Of a DNA stretch of 64,000 bases, positions 17,034 to 23,819 are shown piece after piece. The position numbers and the translations under genes were made by a program. Each line of letters opens with the position of its first letter. Position 1 is the stretch's first letter. Under the pieces are notes generated by a model, which saw only the letters and a program-made list of their open reading frames with translations, was not told the DNA's origin and made no database searches. The stretch comes from Verrucomicrobiaceae bacterium (GTDB lineage: Bacteria > Verrucomicrobiota > Verrucomicrobiia > Verrucomicrobiales > Verrucomicrobiaceae): contig JAEUHK010000051.1 of the NCBI GenBank assembly GCA_016795465.1, positions 1-64,000 of the forward strand, read 5' to 3'.

Positions 17034-17954
17034 GTGAATCAGGCTTTCGTTCTCGGCGCGGGCCTCGGCGAGCGGTTGCGTCCTCTGACGGAGCAGCTCC
17101 CGAAGCCGCTCATCCCCGTCTTCCACCGTCCGCTCATCACCCATGCGTTTGATCATCTGCATGCGGCCGGTGTGCGGCGTCTCGTGGTGAACACCCACCA
17201 CCTTCCCGGCGAATACGACAAGGCCTTCCCCGAGCATCGCTACCAGGACATGCCCATCGCCTTTCGCAATGAGAGCCCCGTGCGCCTCGAAACCGCCGGC
17301 GGTATCGCCAACGTGCGCGATTTGCTCCACGACGAACCCTTCCTCGTCTATAACGGCGACATCCTCACCGACCTCCCGCTCGCGCCGCTGATCGAGGAGC
17401 ATCAGCGTAGTGGAAACATCGTCACGCTCGCCCTGCGCAGCCATGGGCCCGCCTTGCACATCGCCTACGACGCGGCGGGCCGTCGCGTCACCGACATCCG
17501 CAACAAGCTCGAAACCGGCGATGAAGGCACGCACCTCTTCACCGGCATCTACGCCTGCTCGCCAGCCATTCACGACTGGCTCACGCCCGGCAAGGTCGAG
17601 TCCGTCATCCCCATCTTCCTCGAAATGATCCGTCGTGGCGTCAAAGTGGGAGTCGTCGTGCTCGATGAAGGCCAGTGGTGGGATCTCGGCAGCCGCACGC
17701 AATACCTCGCCGCCCACGCCGCGCTCAACGGCATGCACGGCCCGGCGATTCATCCCGAGGCAAACGTTTCCGCTGATGCCATCCTCCGACGCACCAACGT
17801 CATCGGCCCCGGAGCCATCGTCGAGCCCGGTTGCCAGCTCGAAGACTGCATCCTCTGGCCCCACGCCAAAGTCGTCACCGGTGCCCGCCTCACCCGCTGC
17901 ATCGTGCGCTCTCATATCACCGCGGCGGGAACATTCGAGGACGTCGATTTCTAA
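17034..17954 (+). CDS. murU: Sugar-1-phosphate nucleotidyltransferase, MurU-like
   Basis: A 306-residue enzyme, likely uridylyltransferase for MurNAc-1-phosphate in the peptidoglycan-recycling bypass. The nucleotide-binding signature is VLGAGLGERLRPLT (residues 6-19), then PKPLIPV, a metal-binding segment FLVYNGDILTDLP and ETAGGIANV. The last 60 residues form a short left-handed beta-helix (HPEANVSADAILRRTNVIG and following), making it longer than the roughly 223-residue Pseudomonas enzyme. I chose the GTG at 17034 because it directly precedes the conserved start; an upstream TTG is also open. It is followed by an AmgK-like kinase, the known partner, which supports this substrate over other sugars. 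Confidence 0.78.
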   Translation: MNQAFVLGAGLGERLRPLTEQLPKPLIPVFHRPLITHAFDHLHAAGVRRLVVNTHHLPGEYDKAFPEHRYQDMPIAFRNESPVRLETAGGIANVRDLLHDEPFLVYNGDILTDLPLAPLIEEHQRSGNIVTLALRSHGPALHIAYDAAGRRVTDIRNKLETGDEGTHLFTGIYACSPAIHDWLTPGKVESVIPIFLEMIRRGVKVGVVVLDEGQWWDLGSRTQYLAAHAALNGMHGPAIHPEANVSADAILRRTNVIGPGAIVEPGCQLEDCILWPHAKVVTGARLTRCIVRSHITAAGTFEDVDF

Positions 17955-17962
17955 AGCCGGGA

Positions 17963-18131
17963 CAGTTTCATGTTCCAAGTTTCAGGTTTCAAGTTTCAAG
18001 TTTCAAGCCCCAGCACCCAACACTCCAAGCCTCCAACACTCCAGCCCGCCACTCCCCTCTTGAAACTTGGAACCTGAAACCTGAAACTCCCGCTTCATTC
18101 GTCATTCCGCATTCCTCATTCGTCATTCCAT
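17963..18131. repeat. Inverted GTTTCA-rich arms plus ATTCGTCATTCC repeats
   Basis: Two AAGTTTCA-type arms face each other: GTTCCAAGTTTCAGGTTTCA (from 17972) and its near complement ending around 18087. They flank a CCAACACTCC-type repeat tract. Next comes a run of ATTCGTCATTCC units (18097-18129) reaching the amgK start region. A related GACGAATGACGAA run lies upstream of smc at 27825-27853. No coding potential. Confidence 0.7.
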
Positions 18132-18138
18132 CCCCCAC

Positions 18139-19131
18139 ATGCCTCCCGAACACGAAGCGCTCCTCATCCTCACCCGCGAGCAATTTCCCGCGCTTCGTGA
18201 CTTCGCCTGCGAGGTCGAGCCCATCGTCAAAGGCGGCTCCGATCGTCACTTCTACCGGCTGAACTGGGCGAACGAGGCCCACACGCCGATGATCCTCATG
18301 GTCTATACCATGGCACGGCGGGACAATCCGAAGTTCGTGCCCGCCACGCGACGCCTCGCGAAGCTCGGCGTGCATGTGCCGGGCATTCAGGCCTTCGATG
18401 AGCAGCGCCTCTGCGTGTGGCTGGATGATTTGGGCCGCGTGGACCTCCACAGCTTCCGCGAGCAGCCTTGGAGCACCCGCTTCCCGCTTTACGAAGCCAC
18501 GCTGCGGGAGGTGGCAAAGCTTCACAGCGTCACCGAGGATCATCTCTCGCGTGCCGATCACGCCGAGCTGGAGCCGGAGTTTGATGAGGCGCTCTACGAG
18601 TGGGAGCAAAACTACTTCCTCGACCACTACGTCCGCGGTTTCCTCGGCCGCGAGTTTCTCGACCGGGAATACGACGCCGCCCACGAGACGCTCCGTCGCC
18701 TCCGCCGACGCCTCGCCCGCCTGCCACGCTGCCTCGTGCATCGCGATTTCCAAAGTCAGAACGTCCTCATTCGCGGCGAGGACGCCTGGTTCGTCGATTA
18801 CCAAGGCCTGCGCCTCGGCCTCGCCGAATACGACCTCGCCAGCCTGCTCTACGATCCCTACGTCACCCTCACCCGCACCGAACGCGGCTACCTGCTGAGC
18901 TACTACGCCAAGCACCGCGGCCTCGACCTCGCCGAACTGCGCGAGGTCTTTTATCTCTGCGCCGCCCAGCGTCTCATGCAGGCCCTCGGAGCCTACGCCA
19001 ACCTCAGCCGCAACCTCGGCAAACCCCACTTCGAGCAGCACATCCCCGCCGCCATCGCCAACCTCACCGAAGTCTGCGCCGAAGGCGAAGCGCTGGAGGA
19101 GTTGCGGACGCTGTTTGCGGGAGGGTTGTGA
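18139..19131 (+). CDS. amgK: Aminoglycoside-phosphotransferase-fold sugar kinase, AmgK-like
   Basis: A 330-residue kinase of the APH fold, likely phosphorylating MurNAc/GlcNAc at the anomeric position so MurU can make UDP-MurNAc, bypassing de novo synthesis. The catalytic loop HRDFQSQN (201-208) and metal-binding VDYQG (Asp220) are intact, and the early segment IVKGGSDRHFYRL plus DDLGRVDLH are typical of the AmgK group. It follows the MurU-like gene by 184 bp of repeat-rich DNA on the same strand. A 69-bp relic of its 3' end occurs at 19958. This pathway is linked to intrinsic fosfomycin tolerance in Pseudomonas; whether that holds here is untested. Confidence 0.8.
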   Translation: MPPEHEALLILTREQFPALRDFACEVEPIVKGGSDRHFYRLNWANEAHTPMILMVYTMARRDNPKFVPATRRLAKLGVHVPGIQAFDEQRLCVWLDDLGRVDLHSFREQPWSTRFPLYEATLREVAKLHSVTEDHLSRADHAELEPEFDEALYEWEQNYFLDHYVRGFLGREFLDREYDAAHETLRRLRRRLARLPRCLVHRDFQSQNVLIRGEDAWFVDYQGLRLGLAEYDLASLLYDPYVTLTRTERGYLLSYYAKHRGLDLAELREVFYLCAAQRLMQALGAYANLSRNLGKPHFEQHIPAAIANLTEVCAEGEALEELRTLFAGGL

Positions 19132-19172
19132 AATGGAATAGCTGGATGGCATTCAAGTGCGCTTGCCGTCCT

Positions 19173-19245
19173 GGAGTGCTCCAGCCCTCTGGAGCTTTCC
19201 GTGTGCGTTGAGTCGTTCGAAAGCGTCGGAGGTCCGGCGCACTCC
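19173..19245. repeat. Cloverleaf-like structured repeat (single copy seen)
   Basis: Outer arms GGAGTGC (19173-19179) and GCACTCC (19239-19245) enclose a hairpin CTCCAG...CTGGAG, an inner stem GCTTTC...GAAAGC and a hairpin CGTCGGA-GG-TCCGGCG with one G-U type mismatch. No coding frame crosses it. The architecture matches the other structured repeats in this window though the sequence is different. Confidence 0.65.
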
Positions 19246-19333
19246 AACCCGCCCCTCCGACCCTTGGGCTGGATTGCTGGAGGCTTGCAGCCTTCCTCGT
19301 CGAATTGGCCAGCCTTTTCCGAAAGCGATTCTA

Positions 19334-19825
19334 TTACCTTCGATTTTTGACCGCGAACGCCAGCATGTCAGGGTCAAAGTCCGGGACATACAGCCACTCG
19401 GTCAGGTAGTCGCCCATCTTGTCCCCACTGAGAAAAGCCATCTTCAGCGATCCCAAATTCTTGTTGGCGATGTCCTGAATGAACTTGTCTCTTTCCTTTC
19501 CATCCGAAGGCAAGCTGTCGGTCATAAAACGAATGGCGATCTTGTCTCCGATAGCGTGTCCTCCCTTGATCGTTTGGACGACCGTGGCTCGCAAGACCAC
19601 CTCAGCGAAAGGCGGATTGACCTGAGTGAGCGAGGTCTGATAAACACAGACTAACACAACCTGCTCAACCTCCTTGATCGTATGTCGCAAGGCATCGTCA
19701 TCGCCGAGAAACGTCCAGCGTGGTGCCGCCTCAGGCTTCTTGGAAACCGGCTCCTTGGCCTTCACCACGTTCGGTGACAGACCAATCAGGCCAATCAAGA
19801 GGGGGATGATTTCTCTTCGGTTCAT
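19334..19825 (-). CDS. Exported protein of unknown function
   Basis: A 163-residue protein with a probable signal peptide: MNRREIIPLLIGLIGLSPNV, in which the twin Arg is not in a clear Tat context. The mature part has WTFLGDDDALRHTIKEVEQV, a beta-rich core VVLVCVYQTSLTQVNPPFAEV and ends near FDPDMLAFAVKNRR. I do not recognise the family. The start at 19825 was chosen for the signal sequence. It lies on the minus strand between the 3' end of the kinase gene and a duplicated relic of that end, so it may have arrived with, or been trapped by, a local duplication. Confidence 0.65.
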   Translation of the reverse strand: MNRREIIPLLIGLIGLSPNVVKAKEPVSKKPEAAPRWTFLGDDDALRHTIKEVEQVVLVCVYQTSLTQVNPPFAEVVLRATVVQTIKGGHAIGDKIAIRFMTDSLPSDGKERDKFIQDIANKNLGSLKMAFLSGDKMGDYLTEWLYVPDFDPDMLAFAVKNRR

Positions 19826-19957
19826 AGAAAGACGACGTGTTGAGTTGCTGGAAGCCAAAACCTGTCGCTTGAAAGCTTAGTCCGTCGTTGAGTCGGTTGG
19901 AACCAAATAGTTGCCAGCCATCCCACTGGCTGGATACAGGCATCCACATCGCTGTCG

Positions 19958-20026
19958 GCCATCACCAAACTCACCGAAGGGGAAATTCCGGAGGAGCTGC
20001 GGGCGCTGTTTGCGGGAGGGTTGTAG
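19958..20026 (+). pseudogene. Relic duplicate of the amgK 3' end
   Basis: Twenty-three in-frame codons ending in a stop read AITKLTEGEIPEELRALFAGGL. They match the end of the kinase gene, AIANLTE...EGEALEELRTLFAGGL, with four codons missing; the final 17 bases before the stop are nearly identical at DNA level (CTGTTTGCGGGAGGGTTG). No start or upstream domain is present, so this is a fragment, not a gene. Confidence 0.85.
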
Positions 20027-20046
20027 GGTTAGTCGCAGCCGCCTGC

Positions 20047-20436
20047 TCAATCAAACCGCTCACTTATCGGAGGGAGCTTCAATTCGACCCTTTTCTGGTT
20101 GAATTCCCCTTGTGAAAGCGGTCCATGCGCCACGTCCTTGCCACTTTGTTGATCAATGACTTGGAGCTTCTCCAAATAGTAGAACTCAGGCCGCGTCTTG
20201 TCCCCATTGGGATGCCTTTCTATTACGATCCATTTTGGATCTTCTCCGATACCCACGACTTTGGGCCTTACGAGTCCTTGAATGCCGCCACCACCCACTT
20301 GGACTCCGAACTTGATCAGTTCAGAATCGTCAATCGCGTAAACCACATAGTTCCCACTGCTCCACCGCTCTCCTGGATCACAGCTGCTGAGGACCACAGA
20401 GATTAGACACACGATTGTGCGCAAAAACTTATACAT
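20047..20436 (-). CDS. Putative lipoprotein of unknown function
   Basis: A 129-residue protein. MYKFLRTIVCLISVVLSSCDP carries a lipobox (LSSC), so lipidation and outer- or inner-membrane anchoring are likely. The mature part contains WSSGNYVVYAIDDSELIKFG, two glycines-rich stretches (QVGGGGIQGLV) and EFYYLEKLQVIDQQSGKDV. This pattern is reminiscent of small immunity- or DUF3997-type lipoproteins in which a short lipoprotein describes a 'display of a quantity', but no firm family call is possible. Start chosen at the lipoprotein signal. Expression of its neighbours is on both strands, so it is likely monocistronic. Confidence 0.6.
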   Translation of the reverse strand: MYKFLRTIVCLISVVLSSCDPGERWSSGNYVVYAIDDSELIKFGVQVGGGGIQGLVRPKVVGIGEDPKWIVIERHPNGDKTRPEFYYLEKLQVIDQQSGKDVAHGPLSQGEFNQKRVELKLPPISERFD

Positions 20437-20652
20437 GGTGGATAACTGCCTCGTCGCCGTTGCTGTGCAATCCACAAATCCGTTCGTATCTTGCCTTCAA
20501 TAAATAAGTCTGTTGTCGCTCACCTTGACCACCTTTGCCAGGCGAAGCCTTGATTCCTTGACCGGCTTGACCGTCCCCCCTTGTCCAATTCACCAAACAC
20601 CCGGCACGCCATTTGCATCTGAGACAGACCACCGCATCATCGCGGCCCCACT

Positions 20653-22299
20653 ATGACCTCCAAACGCTCCGCCGGCATCCTCGCGCCTGTTTTTGCCCTC
20701 CGCCATGACCATGACTTTGGCATTGGCGATACCCGGGCGCTGCGGGAGCTCATGGACTGGGCGGCGGAGCATGGCATGGGCTTTGTCCAACTGCTGCCCA
20801 TCAACGAAACCGGGCCGGACAACAGCCCGTACAACGCGATCAGCTCCGTGGCGCTGGATCCGGTGCTGCTGGAAATCTCGCTCTACACGCTGCCGGAGCT
20901 CACGCCGGCCGATATCGCCGCCGCTAAGACCGGCGAGGACTTCAGCGGCGATTTGGTGAACTTCCCCGCCGCCCGCCGCGTGAAGACGAAGCTGCTCCAG
21001 CTCGCCTTTTCGCGTTTTGGCAAGAACAAGACCCGCGCGAAGGCCTTCGCGACCTTTTGCAAGGCCGAGGCTGCGTGGCTCAAAGATTACGCCATCTTCC
21101 GCACGCTCATCGACAAGCACGGCCACGAGATGTGGGACCACTGGCCTGCCGATGCCCGCGCCAGCGTCGATCCCGAGGGACCGGAGGCCACCTACCATGC
21201 CTGGGTGCAGTGGATCGCCTTCACGCAATGGCGGGAGCTGCGCACCTACGGCACGAAGATCGGCGTGCGACTCATGGGCGACATCCCCATCGGCGTGAAC
21301 TACTACAGCGCCGATGTCTTCGCCAATCCGCACCTCTTCAACCTCGGCTGGAGCGGCGGCGCGCCGCCGGAGAAGATCTTCAAAGACGATCTCTTCGTCC
21401 AAAAATGGGGTCAAAACTGGGGCATCCCGCTTTACCGTTGGGATGTGATGGAGCAGGACGACTTCGCGTGGTGGCGTCAGCGCATCGCGAAGCTCACCGA
21501 TGTCTTCCACATCTTCCGCATCGACCACGTGCTCGGCTTTTACCGCATCTACGGCTTCCCGTGGCGTCCGCAGCGGAACGCCGAATTCCTCCCGCTCACC
21601 GAGGACGAGGCCAAAGTCCGCACCGGCGGCCATCTGCCGCATTTCATCGAGCACGACGACGACACGCCGGAGCACTGCGCCGCGAATCGAGCTGCGGGCG
21701 ACAAATACCTGCGCATGATCCAGGCCGCCGCCCAAGGGGCAGAAGTCGTCGGCGAGGACCTCGGCGCGGTGCCGGACTATGTGCGCCCGCACCTGCTGGA
21801 GCGCGGCATTCCCGGCTTCAAAGTGCCGCAGTGGGAGGTCACGCCCGATGACAAGGCCATCTCCGGCCTCACCTACGACGAATGCAGCTTCACCACCTAC
21901 GCCACGCACGATCATCCGCCGATGGCCGCCATCTGGGACGGCTGCCGCCACAACATGCACCACGCCCCCGAGCACGAGGACCGCATGAAAGCCGGCCGCG
22001 AGCTGCGCCTCCTTGCCGAATTCGCCAGCATCCCTCCGACGAGCGACTACCCGCCCTACAACGACACGATCAAGTGGCAGCTCATGCGCGGCCTCCTCGC
22101 CAGCGCCAGCCGCTACGCCGCCATCATGATCACCGACCTCTTCAGCATGACCGACCGCTTCAACGTCCCCGGCGTCGTCAGCGATGCCAACTGGCGCACT
22201 CGATTCCCTTACTCGACGCAGCAAATGCGTGAGAAGGCCGAGCTGAACGCCGAGGCCGTGAAGTTCCGCGATCTCGCGAAGGAGACGCGGAGGGCGTGA
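20653..22299 (+). CDS. malQ: 4-alpha-glucanotransferase
   Basis: A 548-residue GH77 enzyme that transfers maltosyl units between alpha-1,4-glucans in maltodextrin and glycogen metabolism. Signatures: GILAPVFALRHDHDFGIGD at the start, GFVQLLPINETGPDNSPYN, the nucleophile Asp in FRIDHVLGFYRIYGFPWR, the acid/base Glu in GEDLGAVPDYV, and the His-Asp motif in TYATHDHPPMAAIW. Length matches the family. It stands alone, without maltose transport genes. A MITE-like repeat begins eight bases after its stop. Confidence 0.95.
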   Translation: MTSKRSAGILAPVFALRHDHDFGIGDTRALRELMDWAAEHGMGFVQLLPINETGPDNSPYNAISSVALDPVLLEISLYTLPELTPADIAAAKTGEDFSGDLVNFPAARRVKTKLLQLAFSRFGKNKTRAKAFATFCKAEAAWLKDYAIFRTLIDKHGHEMWDHWPADARASVDPEGPEATYHAWVQWIAFTQWRELRTYGTKIGVRLMGDIPIGVNYYSADVFANPHLFNLGWSGGAPPEKIFKDDLFVQKWGQNWGIPLYRWDVMEQDDFAWWRQRIAKLTDVFHIFRIDHVLGFYRIYGFPWRPQRNAEFLPLTEDEAKVRTGGHLPHFIEHDDDTPEHCAANRAAGDKYLRMIQAAAQGAEVVGEDLGAVPDYVRPHLLERGIPGFKVPQWEVTPDDKAISGLTYDECSFTTYATHDHPPMAAIWDGCRHNMHHAPEHEDRMKAGRELRLLAEFASIPPTSDYPPYNDTIKWQLMRGLLASASRYAAIMITDLFSMTDRFNVPGVVSDANWRTRFPYSTQQMREKAELNAEAVKFRDLAKETRRA

Positions 22300-22307
22300 A
22301 ATTGCTA

Positions 22308-22486
22308 ATCGTAGGTCGGGAATGTTTGGCGCAAAGAGCATCGCAACCCATTCGACGCTCTTCGCCAAACTTCCCGACGGTTTGGGAAGCCGCGCATGCC
22401 ACACAACGCTCGAACCAGTCGGGAAGTTCGGCGAAGAGCACGCAGCCTCATCGCGGTGCAAATCCCGCCGAACATTCCCGACCTAC
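22308..22486. repeat. MITE-like palindromic element, copy 2 (intact)
   Basis: Outer inverted repeats of about 21 bp begin GTAGGTCGGGAATGTTTGGC at 22311 and are complemented at 22466-22486 with one mismatch. A second, inner inverted pair lies at 22357-22378 and 22418-22439, starting GCTCTTCGCCAAACTTCCCG. The whole is about 176 bp with no ORF. It follows malQ and precedes the next minus-strand gene. The left flank AATC is shared with copy 1 at 16800. Confidence 0.85.
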
Positions 22487-22497
22487 AAAAAGCGCGG

Positions 22498-23682
22498 CTA
22501 CCTCTTCACCAGCACATCCTCGCTATCCACCCACGAGGCCAGATAAGGCCATTCGGCTCCCTTCATCCAGAGAGCCATCACAAACGGTTGATCGAAAACA
22601 AAGCGCCGCGGCAGTGGAGGGAGCTTGGTGGCATCGGATGGCTTGGGGCCAAGTCCACCGCCACCTGCCGCAGCCAGAAAATCAGGCGCGACCTTGAACA
22701 CGGCATGGGCCAGCGCTCCTTCCTCATCCAGCTTGAAAACGATCAACTGCTGAGCCTCACGAATCTCCCACCACGTTCTCCACCCATTCGGCAATTTTTG
22801 CTTGAGATAGCTTTTCCCAATCAACTCTCCGAAATCGCAGGCGAGCTTGGTGTTCAGCTTCGGCATCCAAAACACATCCGCTGGCGTGAGTTGGTTGTGA
22901 TAGCGCCACCAGGCGTTGTTATGGCTCACCACTTGATCGACGGGCAGCGGCTGCTTCATGGCACGTTTCATCCACTCGATGCCTTCGGCCAGACTGGTCA
23001 GTTGAGGCTTGGTGCCGATCAGCATGAACTCAGGCCGCGCCTTCTCGCCGGTGAAAAAGGTAATCTTGAGCAGAAAAGAGCCCCGGCGGTCATCCGCGAG
23101 GATTTGAACCACATCAAAGTGCGCGAGAACCTCATCCTTTGCGCATCCGAAACCTGCCACGCGTGGTTTTTCTCCATTCGAAAGCCGGAAGGGAGCATTC
23201 GAGGCCTTGAACGAAGCCGGGAAACGCGGTGCATGGGCCAGACAACTGACGAACAAGGCTGTGTGAAGTCTTTCGACGAACTCATTCACCGGTCCCGGTG
23301 GCACATACGGCCCAATCATCGCCGCTGCATTGGCACCCACCTTCAAGCGAAGCATGTGCCGGATGTCTTCCCGAAGCTTTTCCGAGTCGTCGCCACCGTA
23401 AACGACTGTGCCGTCAGGCAGCGTCTTGCCCGCGTCCCAAACAAAGCTGTTCAAAACATCCGCCACTGGCGTGTGCGGATCGAGTTCGATTGCTTTGACT
23501 CCATGGTAGGCCTTGAGCTGATCCCACGCAGCCTGCGCTGTCGGTGACCAAAAGAGGCTCGCACCCGGTTTGAACTTCTCCGCCGGGTCCAAGGTCGATG
23601 CGACACGCTCGGCGTAAGACGCCGTCTGCGAAAATGCCACTCGCGTGACCAAAACGACTGTGATCAAGAAGAGCTTGAACAT
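22498..23682 (-). CDS. Exported protein, possibly serpin-like
   Basis: A 394-residue protein with signal peptide MFKLFLITVVLVTRVAFSQT. The N-terminal part ASLFWSPTAQAAWDQLKAYHG loosely recalls the serpin N-terminal motif FSP...A, and the C-terminal RRFVFDQPFVMALWMKGAEW recalls the serpin FxxDHPF block before the final strand, and the size suits a serpin. The resemblance is weak, though, and the reactive loop cannot be assigned. The remainder has acidic-to-neutral segments with many W and F residues. Start set at the signal peptide; a longer frame exists upstream, overlapping the structured repeat at 23744. Confidence 0.55.
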   Translation of the reverse strand: MFKLFLITVVLVTRVAFSQTASYAERVASTLDPAEKFKPGASLFWSPTAQAAWDQLKAYHGVKAIELDPHTPVADVLNSFVWDAGKTLPDGTVVYGGDDSEKLREDIRHMLRLKVGANAAAMIGPYVPPGPVNEFVERLHTALFVSCLAHAPRFPASFKASNAPFRLSNGEKPRVAGFGCAKDEVLAHFDVVQILADDRRGSFLLKITFFTGEKARPEFMLIGTKPQLTSLAEGIEWMKRAMKQPLPVDQVVSHNNAWWRYHNQLTPADVFWMPKLNTKLACDFGELIGKSYLKQKLPNGWRTWWEIREAQQLIVFKLDEEGALAHAVFKVAPDFLAAAGGGGLGPKPSDATKLPPLPRRFVFDQPFVMALWMKGAEWPYLASWVDSEDVLVKR

Positions 23683-23743
23683 GCCCTGATCGTGCCACGA
23701 ATGGCCTCGATCACGCAACAAGACATTCATTGCCGAGCATGAT

Positions 23744-23807
23744 CCAAAGTTGCCCTGTTCCTGCGGAACAGGGCGGCCTTGTTGCACCGCAACAAGGCAA
23801 CTCTTGG
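23744..23807. repeat. Cloverleaf repeat, copy 1
   Basis: Outer arms CCAAAGTTGCC and GGCAACTCTTGG enclose two hairpins: CCCTGTTCC-tgc-GGAACAGGG and CCTTGTTGC-acc-GCAACAAGG. The second copy at 50616 keeps every stem while changing the paired bases. It lies between the smc stop codon and the start of the next minus-strand gene. Confidence 0.85.
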
Positions 23808-23819
23808 CTCCAAGCCGGC

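Noticed and set aside
16596..17978. Minus-strand ORF of 460 residues
   Set aside because: It spans two good plus-strand genes and a repeat; no conserved motif was seen.
17990..18060. CRISPR-like repeats
   Set aside because: The repeats are degenerate, unequal in length and lack regularly spaced unique spacers or cas genes.
20590..22461. Minus-strand ORF of 623 residues over malQ
   Set aside because: It covers malQ exactly on the opposite strand with no recognisable motif; malQ on the plus strand has all catalytic residues.
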